From Rhodothermia bacterium (GTDB lineage: Bacteria; Bacteroidota; Rhodothermia; Balneolales; Balneolaceae), in NCBI GenBank assembly GCA_030427885.1, contig JAUICM010000005.1, forward strand, positions 1 through 64,000: a stretch of DNA of 64,000 nucleotides. The letters run 5' to 3'. The notes under the pieces were generated by a model. The model ran no database searches, was not told the origin of the DNA, and saw only the letters and a program-made list of their open reading frames with translations. Position 1 is the stretch's first letter. Every line of letters begins with the position of its first letter. Below, piece after piece: positions 27,788 to 38,600 of the stretch. The translations under genes were made by a program, and so were the position numbers.

Positions 27788-28574
27788 ATGATTCCAGAAC
27801 TTCAGTGATATATCCGGTTTTGTCGTCATGACCGGTTAACCGGAAAATGGGAGTTTGATCATCATGATAACCAAGAATTGTATATCCTTCCTCAAAAGCG
27901 ATCTTTGCAAGTCGTTCACGCTGCTTCTGGCTGGTTTCAGGATCAAAATCGTATTTGGCGGCAAACTTACGGTTAACCTGCCCTTTGGTCGCTATCACAT
28001 CTCCGGCCATCATATATTTCTCATTGCCATCATCAAAGAGAATAACCAGATGATGTTCGGTATGCCCACCGATAGTTTCTACTTTGATCTCAGGGTAAGG
28101 CTGGTCGGTATCATCCATAAAATGGAGTTCAGCTTTGGCATCGAGAAAAGCCAGAAATTCAGTTTTCTCTTCGTCATAGAATACTTCTTTAGCTGTAGCT
28201 TTTTCCCAACCTGCTCTAGAAGCCCAAACTTTAGCATCCGGAAAGGTAAGTTCCCAGTAGCCATTTTGTTTATGAGCCAGACCTCCTAAATGGTCGTAAT
28301 GGAGATGACTGATAAAAACATCTGTGATGTCATAATCCTGAAGCCCGTGATCACTAAGATTCTCACGGATGATATCAGGGCCGGTTTCCTCGCCAAACTC
28401 ACCGATCCCGCAATCGATAAGGATGTTCTTATCGTTGGTAGAGATCAAAAATGGATTGAGAGAAATTTTAAGAGCGCCTTTAGCAGGTTTACCATCTCTT
28501 GGGATCCGGTTGAATTTCCTGTCCAGACCAACAGAAAATGTGCCTTCATACAATGCGGCGCAGTAAGTTTTCAT
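27774..28574 (-). CDS. MBL-fold metallo-hydrolase
   Basis: This 266-residue metallo-beta-lactamase-fold protein has the zinc motif HLHYDH at 90-95. Further ligands lie in GGHTEHH (about 167-173), AGDV and GYHDD near the C-terminus. N-terminal strands include ILIDCGIGEFG. The family covers lactonases, glyoxalases, RNases and others. This subgroup with a long N-terminus resembles quorum-quenching lactonase-like hydrolases, but the substrate is not inferable. It overlaps the phosphorylase gene and follows phoH after 86 nt. Confidence 0.87.
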   Translation of the reverse strand: MKTYCAALYEGTFSVGLDRKFNRIPRDGKPAKGALKISLNPFLISTNDKNILIDCGIGEFGEETGPDIIRENLSDHGLQDYDITDVFISHLHYDHLGGLAHKQNGYWELTFPDAKVWASRAGWEKATAKEVFYDEEKTEFLAFLDAKAELHFMDDTDQPYPEIKVETIGGHTEHHLVILFDDGNEKYMMAGDVIATKGQVNRKFAAKYDFDPETSQKQRERLAKIAFEEGYTILGYHDDQTPIFRLTGHDDKTGYITEVLESYVPS

Positions 28575-28623
28575 TTTGTATAAGAATTAGATATTTGCCG
28601 CATCGAAATTCCAAAAGCCAGAC

Positions 28624-28675
28624 TTCCAAATTTCAGGATCTTTGTCATGTTTGGAATTTGTTAATTGGAATTTGT
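28624..28675. repeat. Clustered TTGGAATTT repeats at the end of phoH
   Basis: TTGGAATTTGT occurs twice with a 14-nt period (28651-28661 and 28665-28675). A complementary TTCCAAA at 28624-28630 can pair with TTTGGAA at 28650-28656, and another ATTCCAAA lies just upstream. The second copy is inside the last codons of phoH. It could act as a weak terminator. Confidence 0.4.
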
Positions 28676-29662
28676 CTCTTCGCTATTATCGTAGCGTTCA
28701 TATGCATTAATAATATCCTTCACCAAACGGTGGCGAACTACATCTTCATCGCCGAGATAAACAAAGTCGATTCCTTCAATGTCTTTCAGGATCTTTTGAA
28801 TAGAGATCAGACCCGAATGTTGTTTTCTTGGGAGGTCTGTCTGCGTTATATCACCAGTTATGATGGCCCGGCTATTGAACCCGATCCTGGTCAGAAACAT
28901 CTTCATTTGCGTGTTGGTAGCATTCTGGGCCTCATCAAGGATCACGAAAGCATTATTGAGTGTCCTTCCGCGCATATAAGCTAGTGGTGCGATCTCAATG
29001 ACATTCTTCTGGAGATGCAGGTTCAGTTTATCCTGATCGATCATATCCTCCAGGGCATCATACAAAGGTCTCAGGTATGGATCGATCTTTTCCTTTAGAT
29101 CACCGGGCAGGAATCCAAGATTTTCACCGGCTTCTACTGCTGGACGGGCAAGTATGATCTTTTGAACCCTTCGTTCTTTGAGGGCTTTAACTGCCAGTGC
29201 AACGGATGTATACGTTTTACCGGTTCCGGCTGGGCCGATCGAGAAAACAATATCATGCTGAGCAGAAGACTTGAGGATACGTTTCTGTCCCGGAGTCTTT
29301 GCCACTACTGCCTGTCCTTTGTGTGTGTAGAGGATGAGTTCACCGTCACCAATATCAGCAGGAGTGGTACGCGAGATCTTTTCACCTTTCTTAAGAGCAA
29401 TCAGTGTTTTAACATCGTCCTCGTCCACTTTATTCTTACGGGAAGCGACTTCGATCATTCCCTCGATCACCTCTTTTACAAGAGCAACCTCCTCGCTGGG
29501 ACCTGTGATCTTTACGCGTTCACCACGAGCATTGATCCTGGTTTCAGGAAAAGCTTCATCAAGGATTCTGATGTTATGGTCGTGAAGCCCAAACAGGCTG
29601 ATAGGATCAGTGTGTTTTAGCTCAACAACTTGTTCTAATAATGTGCGTGCGTCGTCTATAAT
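28661..29662 (-). CDS. phoH: PhoH-family ATPase with non-canonical start
   Basis: PhoH-like P-loop ATPase/helicase. Motifs include FSIGPAGTGKTYTSVALAV (Walker A), ILARPAVEAGE, FVILDEAQN (Walker B) and TRIGFNSRAIITGDITQTDLP. The frame stays open upstream of the first canonical start (GTG at 29470). There it encodes the family's conserved N-terminal segment, including LEQVVELKHTDPISLFGL and FPETRINARGERVKITGP. No ATG, GTG or TTG occurs in frame between that segment and the TAA at 29705-29707. I place the start at the ATT at 29662, giving 333 residues, close to the usual length; this choice is tentative. If only canonical starts are allowed, the gene is 28661-29470. Confidence 0.75.
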   Translation of the reverse strand: MIDDARTLLEQVVELKHTDPISLFGLHDHNIRILDEAFPETRINARGERVKITGPSEEVALVKEVIEGMIEVASRKNKVDEDDVKTLIALKKGEKISRTTPADIGDGELILYTHKGQAVVAKTPGQKRILKSSAQHDIVFSIGPAGTGKTYTSVALAVKALKERRVQKIILARPAVEAGENLGFLPGDLKEKIDPYLRPLYDALEDMIDQDKLNLHLQKNVIEIAPLAYMRGRTLNNAFVILDEAQNATNTQMKMFLTRIGFNSRAIITGDITQTDLPRKQHSGLISIQKILKDIEGIDFVYLGDEDVVRHRLVKDIINAYERYDNSEETNSN

Positions 29663-29754
29663 AGCGATATAACTTAGGGTTAGAATAAACCTAAAGGTAA
29701 GAATTTAGCAGAAGAATTGTGAGTCTGAAGAGGAATAGGGAAGGGAGATATTAA

Positions 29755-30423
29755 TCAGGAAATTTTATCCATCAATTCTTTTACTCGTGCAGGAATATCT
29801 TTTGCACTGAATACGCTATTACCAGCAACCAGAACATCAGCACCCGCTTTAGCGATCTTCTGGATATTTTTCAGGTTAACTCCTCCGTCGATCTGAATAA
29901 GAAATCCATACTCACCGGTTTCTCTGATATCAACCAGCTCTTTGATCTTGTGATAGCTGCTTTCGATGAAGCTTTGTCCGCCATAACCGGGATTAACAGT
30001 CATAATAAGCACCATATCCACATACTCCAGAATAGGCTCAATATTGAAAAGCGAGGTGGCAGGATTAACTACTACACCAGCCATGATACCATGACTTTTG
30101 ATCTTCTGAACAGAGCGGTGTAAATGAGGAGTGGTCTCATAATGAACAGTGATCATATCAGCCCCGGCCTCAACAAAGTTATCGATGTAATCATCCGGGT
30201 TTTCAATCATCAGGTGAACATCAATAAAGGCATCTCCGGATATCTTACTCACTTGCTTAACTACTCCGGGGCCAAAACTGATATTTGGCACAAAATGACC
30301 GTCCATGATATCACAGTGGATCCAGTTAGCACCACCTTTTATAGCTTTTTTGATGTCACTTTCAAGGTTGGTGAAATCGGCAGCCAGAATAGAAGGAGCA
30401 AGGATCGGCAGATTGAAATTCAT
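29755..30423 (-). CDS. rpe: Ribulose-phosphate 3-epimerase
   Basis: This 222-residue TIM-barrel enzyme interconverts ribulose 5-phosphate and xylulose 5-phosphate in the pentose phosphate pathway. Diagnostic segments are APSILAADFTNLE, the metal/catalytic HCDIMDGHFVPN, DVHLMIENPD, MTVNPGYGGQSF and IQIDGGVN near the C-terminus, with the phosphate-binding VAGNSVF. Full length for the family. It follows the PASTA protein gene by 29 nt on the same strand and lies upstream of phoH. Confidence 0.95.
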   Translation of the reverse strand: MNFNLPILAPSILAADFTNLESDIKKAIKGGANWIHCDIMDGHFVPNISFGPGVVKQVSKISGDAFIDVHLMIENPDDYIDNFVEAGADMITVHYETTPHLHRSVQKIKSHGIMAGVVVNPATSLFNIEPILEYVDMVLIMTVNPGYGGQSFIESSYHKIKELVDIRETGEYGFLIQIDGGVNLKNIQKIAKAGADVLVAGNSVFSAKDIPARVKELMDKIS

Positions 30424-30452
30424 TAAGCAGTTATTTTGATAGTGTTTACCAA

Positions 30453-31277
30453 TTATTTATTGTCGATCTCAGGGGTGTTATTAACTCCGGTAGAGTCGAC
30501 GATCACTGCACCGCTTTCAATTTCCTCGGTTACTTCAAACCGTTCAGAAATAATAAGTGCCAGTGTTTCCCCTTCAACAATTTCGCTTACTTTTGGGCTG
30601 TAATCAAGCACAGTATTTGCGACAACATCTTTTGATGGCTGGAATCTAATCTCACCAACCCGTAATCCTGCTTCACGTAGTTTGAGCTGAGCATCAGGGA
30701 GCCGTAGTCCGATGATCTCAGGCACTTTAACGATCTGATCACCTAATCCATCACTAACAACCAGATCGATAGTTGCTCCTTTTTCAACGATAGTACCTTC
30801 TGGAATGGATTGACGGAGAACCGCATTCTTGAAACGGGATGACTCATAACTTATGGAGCCAACTTCTAGTCCATAATTCTGGAGTTGAATCTGTGCATTT
30901 CTGAGAGAGAGGTTTACCACTTCAGGAACTTCAACCTGAGGTTTGAATTCCGAATTTACTGTCAGATATACTTTTCGGTTTGGCTTTACAATGATCTCAG
31001 CCGTAGGTGATTGATCAATAACATAATTAGCGGGATAAGCCGTATTCGCTCGCCGGTCAGCAACTTCAAAGCGTAATCCATAGCTTGTAAGCAGTTCCTC
31101 TGCTTCTGCCAGAGAAATACGGGTTACATCAGGTACAGTAACACCTTCATTATAATTGGTATAAACCGGCATCAATACCTTGTCGACTAAGGCAAGAGAG
31201 AGTGCTCCAACCACTATCAAAATACCGAGAGTGTAATAAGTGTACCTGGATGTTAGAATTAGCTTTATCATAACCAA
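30453..31277 (-). CDS. Membrane-anchored PASTA-domain protein
   Basis: The 274-residue product has a short cytoplasmic N-terminus, one transmembrane helix (about 15-36) and three PASTA domains (about 45-110, 113-180 and 185-248). Each opens with VPDV, VPEV or VPEI and ends in a conserved hydrophobic strand. PASTA domains bind peptidoglycan fragments or act as spacers in kinases and penicillin-binding proteins. Here there is no kinase or transpeptidase domain. A stand-alone PASTA protein is common in Bacteroidota, and a cell-wall sensing role is inference. An alternative ATG two codons later (31271) is equally possible. Confidence 0.85.
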   Translation of the reverse strand: MVMIKLILTSRYTYYTLGILIVVGALSLALVDKVLMPVYTNYNEGVTVPDVTRISLAEAEELLTSYGLRFEVADRRANTAYPANYVIDQSPTAEIIVKPNRKVYLTVNSEFKPQVEVPEVVNLSLRNAQIQLQNYGLEVGSISYESSRFKNAVLRQSIPEGTIVEKGATIDLVVSDGLGDQIVKVPEIIGLRLPDAQLKLREAGLRVGEIRFQPSKDVVANTVLDYSPKVSEIVEGETLALIISERFEVTEEIESGAVIVDSTGVNNTPEIDNK

Positions 31278-31299
31278 AAATACGGGATGATTAAGGATC

Positions 31300-32247
31300 T
31301 TAAAAGTGGAAGATCACAGAAAATGAATCCGGGCGAAGCAGGTTAGCCTGCGTCTCGATCCGGCTGTTCTTCAACTTGACAGTAAAAAAGGCGTCGAATG
31401 CTGACACAACGTGGTTTACCAGTATCAGCTTTAATATGTTCCCGGCCTGGCGGTAGTTATTATTGAACTCCTCAGCCCGATCCCTTCCTTCTATGAAATT
31501 AGGGGTTATCATCCCGGCATTCCAGGTATAGCGAAAATCGTGACCCGGATCGTTGGTCCATATATCATAAAAATCCTGCCATCCGGGCTGAAACTGATAG
31601 TATTTACTCATCAACTCGTAGTACTGCTGAGAGCCATAGTCCTGCAATTCGTGAGAAAAGTTACTTTTGATATTCCCATTGGAATAATAATACGTGGTCT
31701 GAGATTCAACCTCTCGCACTATATTGATATCAAGAATCATCCATTCTGTAGTGGTATTTCCAAAATTCGGGGATTTTCCGATCAGATGGGTTTCCAGATC
31801 CTGATACCCATTTGGGATGTTATTGGCCCTGGAATATTCAACCAGCCATTGTGCGTAGGCAATTGAGCTCCAGTTTTCATTAGCATATCGCTCGTATGAA
31901 GCTTCATTATCTCTGGCAGTGCTGTTTCTGTTGAAGTAATAAACCGCACTTGCAGCATCAACAAGGAAATAGATCGCTGCTCGGCCCCATTTTCCATTGA
32001 TAGCTTGTCCTGAACCGGGTATGATACCTGAGTAAAGGAAGGCTAGTCCGGGATTTGTACGGGCTGATCTGATCATTCCGGAATTAAGATCTTCTCCGCG
32101 GATATATCTGAAATCGGATAAGTGAACTTCAGAGGCGGGATGATTTTCTTCCAGAACTATACTTCCAGTGAGGGCATTGCGTACCGGCTGGCCGAGTACA
32201 GGTAGACTCACAAAAAAGGAAAAGACTATCAAGATCAGTTTTCTCAT
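31300..32247 (-). CDS. Exported DUF5683-like protein
   Basis: This 315-residue protein has a signal peptide (1-19, ending PVLGQ) and a hydrophobic region, ARTNPGLAFLYSGIIPGSGQ then GKWGRAAIYFLVDAASAVYYF (about 62-104). That region resembles the DUF5683 membrane-associated family. The rest is tyrosine- and asparagine-rich and ends in FHF, as outer-membrane or envelope proteins often do. The role is unknown. Its start overlaps the stop of the gluzincin-barrel gene by 4 nt, within the porU-to-rpe gene run. Confidence 0.65.
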   Translation of the reverse strand: MRKLILIVFSFFVSLPVLGQPVRNALTGSIVLEENHPASEVHLSDFRYIRGEDLNSGMIRSARTNPGLAFLYSGIIPGSGQAINGKWGRAAIYFLVDAASAVYYFNRNSTARDNEASYERYANENWSSIAYAQWLVEYSRANNIPNGYQDLETHLIGKSPNFGNTTTEWMILDINIVREVESQTTYYYSNGNIKSNFSHELQDYGSQQYYELMSKYYQFQPGWQDFYDIWTNDPGHDFRYTWNAGMITPNFIEGRDRAEEFNNNYRQAGNILKLILVNHVVSAFDAFFTVKLKNSRIETQANLLRPDSFSVIFHF

Positions 32248-35200
32248 AGCAATTCAAAGTCAAAAGTTAACCCGAAGTGAAAGAGTATCTCTTTGCCGTA
32301 TGTGACCTTATTACTCTGAGATCCGGTAACGAAGTCATCTGGCAGAGTCAGAGTAAATTTATCAAACCCATAGGAGGCGCTTACAAAGAACCGAAGAGGA
32401 AACAGATAATATCCATTTGTTGATAAGCGAAGTTCTGCTCCGATACCACTTTTCAGGTTGTTGCCACTATGTAGTCCGTCTCGTTCCTGGGTACCTGTAC
32501 CGGAACCTCCTGGATTCCAGCCGCCACCGGTCTCGAAGAAGAAACGGGCGTACATTTTGTCAAAGGTATATGGTCCGATCTGTTTGTTGATGTTCTTAAA
32601 GATAGGAGTAAACCAACTGAGGCTGGCAAAAGCAGTAGTAGTACCACCGATCGCAAAGTATGGATAGCTTCTCATTCCTAAGAACCCGCCTACATAATCA
32701 GTGTAGAAAGTGTTTTTGGGATCATTGAAATAAGTGAATCCCCGAACCCTGGCCTGAAATGCCTGCCGTCCAAAAGTTCTGAATCCATAACGGACGTGCA
32801 ATTCGGTTGAATGATTTTGTACATCTTTGAAGATCGGAACTAAAGATCCTTCCTTGATCTCATATTCTTCCAGAAGCTTAGAGGGTTGGAACTGGTATCT
32901 CAGATAGCCTTTTAGCCCAATAGGGGCAATGTCACCATCGGTGGTGTAATCATAATAGTCAAAAGTGTAAGCAGCTGATAATGTAGTGCCTTTATAATAT
33001 TCTGACGAAGACCCGCTGATAAGAGCTTTTAACTCACGGGAGTAGAAATTGTCGGTTGTTACTTTATAAGGAGTATAGCCAATACCCAGTTCCAGCAGGC
33101 TACGGCGGCTCAGTTTACTTCGCAGGAAGAGATCAGCTTCCCATACCTCATATCCAATATCGACATTAACGGTATCAGGAGAACAGGATGTACAAGGGAA
33201 TTCCTCGATGGATAATCCGTCTTCCACATTACGATGGAGGTTATATAGTTCAATAGCAACGGTAGGGGACCAGCTCCGTTTAATAAAAGGAAGTCCACGG
33301 TATTCCGCTGTGAAGAAAATATCGCGTTCAAGATTAAGCAGGCGATCGGGTTTAAAGAAACTGCCGATGCTTTCTGCAGGACGAGAAGCGAGCCCTAACA
33401 TCATTCCGCCGAAGATACTCAGTTTATCCAGTACATCACGGGAGGCAAAATAAATACCGGGCTTCATGTCCCTGAGGAGGTTATCTCCTAATTTTCCGAT
33501 CTGTCCGTTCTTTATGAGCGCACCGTTACGTCCATTTTTGGCTGAATAATTATCAAAACGGATAACGGGATAGAAAGTGAAATCGATGAATGTATCTTCA
33601 TAAGGACGGTATTCCCGTATATCTGGCTCATTCCGGGTTGGAATCTCAAAAGCATAACTCCCGGTATCGGCAGAAGCGTGTGCTACCTCACCGAAGGGAT
33701 CGAGGTCTTTATCATCGAATGTATTCAGAAAGCTCACATCAGGAATAGAATCAGGATCAAAAGTAAACTCAGGAACCGGAGGATTGTAATAACCCGGGTT
33801 TGAATTGCTTATCAATTCGGAAAGTGAGGCTTTTTTGATCTTGTAACCGTCTTTTTCATATTCGGCAAAGTAGAGCTCATTCTCGTTTACATCAGGCATA
33901 AATGCTCCACCCTGAACACTGGTTATCTTCTCAACCTCCCCGCCAGCGAGAGCTTTGCGGTAAATATTGAAAATGCCATCATAGTCGGCTGAGAAATAAA
34001 TGAATTCCCCATCCGGACTGATAACAGGGTCTCTGTGGTCAATGTATTTATCTTCAATAACAGGGGTGATTACTTTAGTATCGAGATCGATCTTATGGAT
34101 CTCACGGCCCCAGTAATCAGCAAAAGCAAAATAGACGGATTTCCCGTCTGGACTCCACGCAGGGGTGAACATTGTTTCTGCATCATTGAATTGGGTAATC
34201 TGCTCAAGAGAATCCGGAACTTCCGGATTAATTAAAACCAGATTTTGAGTGCCTCTGTTATACTGAATTGCAACGATCCGGGATCCATCTGGACTCCAGC
34301 TCGGCGATTCGATCCTGGCACTATGGGTAAGCCGGTCAACTTTTGAATCATCAATAGTGAGTACGAACAGGTCCCGGTAATCTTCACCATATTTATTCTT
34401 TTTATTAACCGAGTAAACGATCTTTTTACCATCCGGGGAGAAATCGAAGGCAGTATTGATGAACGGAATTAGTGGTTTTACTGCATCTGCATGATTCTTT
34501 GGGGTTTCATAATCGAGCTGGTCCAAAAGGGCTACTTCTTTTTCTTCATCATCATGTTTTATGTAAAGAGAAAGAAGGGAGTAATCACGTCCTTTATTTG
34601 ATGTATAGGCCAGACTCTTGCCATCATTTGAGAGAGTTGGGAAGAAATTGAAGAAACCATCCTTTTCAACATAGTCGGACTGAGTGGTATCCAGTTCCGC
34701 AATAGCCTGAGTGTAATAGATCTTCCGGCTTTCGATCCAGTCATCAAAAACCTGGTTACCGGGAATATCTGTTGCAAGTTCAATTGCCTCTTCAACTGTA
34801 TAAACCCCTTTTTTTCCGAGTGATTCAGAGATTCTTCTCAGTACATCTTCACCAAAGCGATCCACAAGATAGATCACAAATGCATACCCCTGATTGTATA
34901 CGGTTTCACGTTCAAGACTTGTCTTGGATGTGAAACTGCCCATTTCAGAAAGTGAGAACCAGGTATCAGATAAAATTCTGGTACGAAGAATCATATCCCG
35001 GTGGCTGTCCCAGGTATCATATACCATTCCTGCCCGCTGGTATTGTGCAGTTCCTTCAGCAAGCCAGGCGGGGACGTTAATGGAAGCAAAAGGAAGGGAA
35101 ATGATCCCATTAGGGAATCCGTATAAAACATCAGGCCGGCGAACTTTCTCGTAATTCAGCCATTGAAAATATATAGCTGGAATACTCCTGCTTCTTTTCA

Positions 35201-35624
35201 TAGCTAGCTGGATCTGGACAATATGCGTGAACTCATGGGAGATCACATTACGCATCCAGTTATGAGAGCCACGCAAAGGGGTGTCCAGTGATGGCACCCA
35301 GATATCAATCTTGTTGTCAAAGAAATAAGCAGCACCGTTAGAGTAATCCTCACGGTCTTTCAGAACAATACTGACTTTACCTTCCGGTTCGTGTTGGTAT
35401 AATTGGGTTATTGGATCATAGATCTCTTCAGCGATCCTTGATACAACTTTACCGGAACGGTCATTTCCTTCCTGAAAGTGTATGATGAAATGCTCACTTT
35501 CAATAGAATACCATTTAAGATGGTTTTGGGGATACTCGTAGAACTGTGGATCCGTTTGGGCCAAAACAAGAGTTGGTAAGAACAACAATACAAAAAATGC
35601 TATGTATAATAATCGGTTTCGCAT
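32244..35624 (-). CDS. Gluzincin-like peptidase, PD40 propeller and outer-membrane barrel protein
   Basis: This 1126-residue exported protein has three parts. After a signal peptide (1-22) comes a gluzincin-type domain with HEFTH at 130-134 and a candidate third zinc ligand at Glu190 in LAEGTAQY. PD40 propeller repeats follow (about 320-630, with turns such as SPDGKKIVYS and SPDGSRIVAI). The C-terminus (about 720-1126) is rich in alternating aromatic beta-strands and ends FDFELL, like a BamA-type surface antigen barrel. It should sit in the outer membrane with a soluble peptidase-propeller part. Stop and start of adjacent genes overlap (TGATG at 35622-35626). Confidence 0.8.
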   Translation of the reverse strand: MRNRLLYIAFFVLLFLPTLVLAQTDPQFYEYPQNHLKWYSIESEHFIIHFQEGNDRSGKVVSRIAEEIYDPITQLYQHEPEGKVSIVLKDREDYSNGAAYFFDNKIDIWVPSLDTPLRGSHNWMRNVISHEFTHIVQIQLAMKRSRSIPAIYFQWLNYEKVRRPDVLYGFPNGIISLPFASINVPAWLAEGTAQYQRAGMVYDTWDSHRDMILRTRILSDTWFSLSEMGSFTSKTSLERETVYNQGYAFVIYLVDRFGEDVLRRISESLGKKGVYTVEEAIELATDIPGNQVFDDWIESRKIYYTQAIAELDTTQSDYVEKDGFFNFFPTLSNDGKSLAYTSNKGRDYSLLSLYIKHDDEEKEVALLDQLDYETPKNHADAVKPLIPFINTAFDFSPDGKKIVYSVNKKNKYGEDYRDLFVLTIDDSKVDRLTHSARIESPSWSPDGSRIVAIQYNRGTQNLVLINPEVPDSLEQITQFNDAETMFTPAWSPDGKSVYFAFADYWGREIHKIDLDTKVITPVIEDKYIDHRDPVISPDGEFIYFSADYDGIFNIYRKALAGGEVEKITSVQGGAFMPDVNENELYFAEYEKDGYKIKKASLSELISNSNPGYYNPPVPEFTFDPDSIPDVSFLNTFDDKDLDPFGEVAHASADTGSYAFEIPTRNEPDIREYRPYEDTFIDFTFYPVIRFDNYSAKNGRNGALIKNGQIGKLGDNLLRDMKPGIYFASRDVLDKLSIFGGMMLGLASRPAESIGSFFKPDRLLNLERDIFFTAEYRGLPFIKRSWSPTVAIELYNLHRNVEDGLSIEEFPCTSCSPDTVNVDIGYEVWEADLFLRSKLSRRSLLELGIGYTPYKVTTDNFYSRELKALISGSSSEYYKGTTLSAAYTFDYYDYTTDGDIAPIGLKGYLRYQFQPSKLLEEYEIKEGSLVPIFKDVQNHSTELHVRYGFRTFGRQAFQARVRGFTYFNDPKNTFYTDYVGGFLGMRSYPYFAIGGTTTAFASLSWFTPIFKNINKQIGPYTFDKMYARFFFETGGGWNPGGSGTGTQERDGLHSGNNLKSGIGAELRLSTNGYYLFPLRFFVSASYGFDKFTLTLPDDFVTGSQSNKVTYGKEILFHFGLTFDFELL

Positions 35625-38600
35625 CAGTGAGTCACCGCTATTTTAACCAATTTCGATTCACTTCTGCCATTCACAGTTGCTTTGAACATAGCAAAGTAAG
35701 GTCCGCTTGCCCATTCTGCGGTTGATATCCTTATTTCCTGAGGAGAACCTCCGCCTGAACTAACCGTTTGTTCATATACTTTGTGCCCCGAGAAATCAAT
35801 AATAGTGATATCGACCGTGCCTCCGGGAGGTTCAAGCTCAAACCGGAGATGCGTGAAATCTTCAGCAGGATTTGGCCAGTTATACGTTTCTTTGGAATTC
35901 AGCACAGAAAAAGAACTGGAAGTGCCATTATTCAGATTGATCTCGGCAGATACTTTGTTATATGGGTTCTTTCCATACCGTGTAGGCCATTCGGAAGAAG
36001 TAAAATCATCAAACTTCCATGCCTTGAAGTCACCATCATGACTCAACGCGTATAAAATGTTATTGTAAAAACCCGGATGAATAGGTTGGGTTAATGTAGA
36101 TGTTGCTCCCCCAACATAAAGCGGAAACCCTTCAATTGGATTACCATTCATTTCAAAGGCATAAATATTCATAGAGTAATCATCCTGGCCAATTACCAGC
36201 AAATCTTGCTCATCATCTCCGGTGATATCTGCAACAAGCGGAGTTCCTATGAAAGTCACACTATCTGGAGCAAATACAGGAGTGTTATTTAATTGTGCTC
36301 CGTTAAGATTGAACCCAATGATCGCATTCTCAGCTTTACTGATCCAGTAGATCTCACCAGCACCAACAATGGCAGGCCATTCGGCTTTTTCTTCGTCAAA
36401 GATCTGAGTTGTTGGTTCTTCTTTCGATGGATCAATTATACTGAACGCTCCATCTTCAAACAGGTAATAGAGGTTATCACCATTTGTTTTGATAGTTCCC
36501 CCAAACAGACGTTTAGTGGCAGTAGAAAGGTGATCAGGTATGTTTTCTCCAACAAAGTGTACTGTTTGCCCATTGATACCAACAAATTTACCATTCACGA
36601 TCTCAGATCGGAATTCATATCCGGAGTTATTTGGAATAATGCTTCCATCGGCCGGATCAACTGAATTGGTGGTGAAGTCCAGATCGATCGTTGTGCCATC
36701 CTGTGAACTTATAAATCCTGTATTAGCCTGGATATTAGTAGTCCATGATTCAGTATTGTTGATTGGATCTAAACTTGTAAGGTTTAACGACCCTGAGTTA
36801 TCCGGGATAGTTCCCGCGATTATTTCATCAAGGTGTAAGGGCTGTTGAAAATTTACATTACCAATCGGATAGAAACCTGAATCTGGTGAAGGATTCAAGT
36901 GGTCGAAAAAGAAGATGTTCCAGTCACCGGCAATAACAACAGTTGTGTCAACACTGTTTTCATGTATAGTTATCCCAGTCGGGTAGTCTTCATTAATACT
37001 GATGTAGCTACCCTTTGGCTGAGTAATAGAAAAGAGCTGCTCAAACCCAAGGTCAAGATTGACCTCTCTGATCTTGAAAGAAGCGGTCATACCCTGATCT
37101 GAAAAATCATACAACTCAAAAAAGCTTTTTGCACCTGAGTTACTATTGTTGTTGGGATAGGTATCAGGGCCAAAGCTATTATCCGGATTAAGATCTATGG
37201 AGCCATTTTCGGTGATAACCCGATAATCATTATCTGCCCACCAGAAATCGAAGGCGGTACCAAAACTTGGGCTATTATCCAGTAAACCGGGGTCACGACC
37301 AATATCCTGAGCACCATCGGCTTCTTCAAGGTCAATTCCTCTCCGGTAAAAATCAGCATTAACCCGACCGGATGAAAGTTGTTTGTCGATGAGTGCTTCA
37401 TCAATATGCCAGATAAGAATACCACCATTAAGGTAACGGTCGTCGGCAGTTCCTTCTTCTTCGTCCTCTCCGACATCCAGGCCACCGGGAAGGCTCCAGT
37501 CAAAATTGTTTACATCAACCAGAGTACCGGGTATCAGCAGGGTATCAAAACCTGTTTCCTGGAAAATAAATTCTAAATCATCATTATTAAATTGTTGCTG
37601 AACAATTTGTCCATCAGAAGCTCTTCGTATTGAGAAGGTTACATCAGCTTTTCCGGCAGAACTCAGGTCATATTCCCGATATCTGTTCTCGATAAGAAAA
37701 TACTCAGATGATGAAAGTTCATACTTCGCAATACTTTTAGGGGCGTTTTGTGAGCCTGCGGGTAGATCGATCTGGCCTGTCATCCCATTGATTACGAAGG
37801 GCGTTTCCCAACCCAGATATATCTTCTCCCAGGCAGAAGGCTGAGGAGGTAACAGACCGTTAAATGCAAAGAAACCTGCGCCATCCATTAAACCAAACCT
37901 ACCGATGGCCGGTTCGCCGGTTTCTGTGTTAAAGAGATCCGGTAACCCAAGGTGGCTGCCAATTGAAGCGCACAACAAACCGTTTATTGAAAGGGGGAAG
38001 ACGATCTCTTTTTCCTGAATATCCTCACCCCGACGTGATTCAGTTCTTGGAATGACCAAAGAGTTAGTAACCCTGAAACTTCCTCCGTTGATCGGGAAGC
38101 CATTAAAAGAAGCATCATCAAGGAGATCTTTAAGATCCGATTCTCTTAAATAAATAGAAGGGATGTCATATGGGGTTATATCGAGGCTGGTTCCTGTGAG
38201 TTCCACATCCCGACCTACACCGGCATGAAAGATCACAAAAGCGGTGGTTTCAGGATCATAGCTGCTCAGATCAAAAGGGATACCGCCATTTTCTTCTACC
38301 TCAGACCAGGCATCCTCGAGGAGCATAGCCACTTTTTCGAGGGTAAATGTTTCTCCGATCGGGGAGTATTCTTCCATTTTTTTATCTACACGATAGATGT
38401 CAGGAAGAACCCGGTAATTGATGGTCAGCTTGTTATCTGAAGCCTGTTCAAAATAATTCTTTGCAAATTCGAGATGAGTTTCAAAGTAAGTTTGATCGTG
38501 GGGCAGTGGGTCGATGTAGGTTACTTCTTCATTTTCAAGGTAAGGAAGTCCACCAGGGCCGAAGATCCCTGTTCCCGATGTTAGCCGGTTGTCGTCAGGT

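Noticed and set aside
29162-29620. Open reading frame on the plus strand overlapping phoH
   Set aside because: It is antisense to a strongly recognised gene and codes for nothing recognisable.
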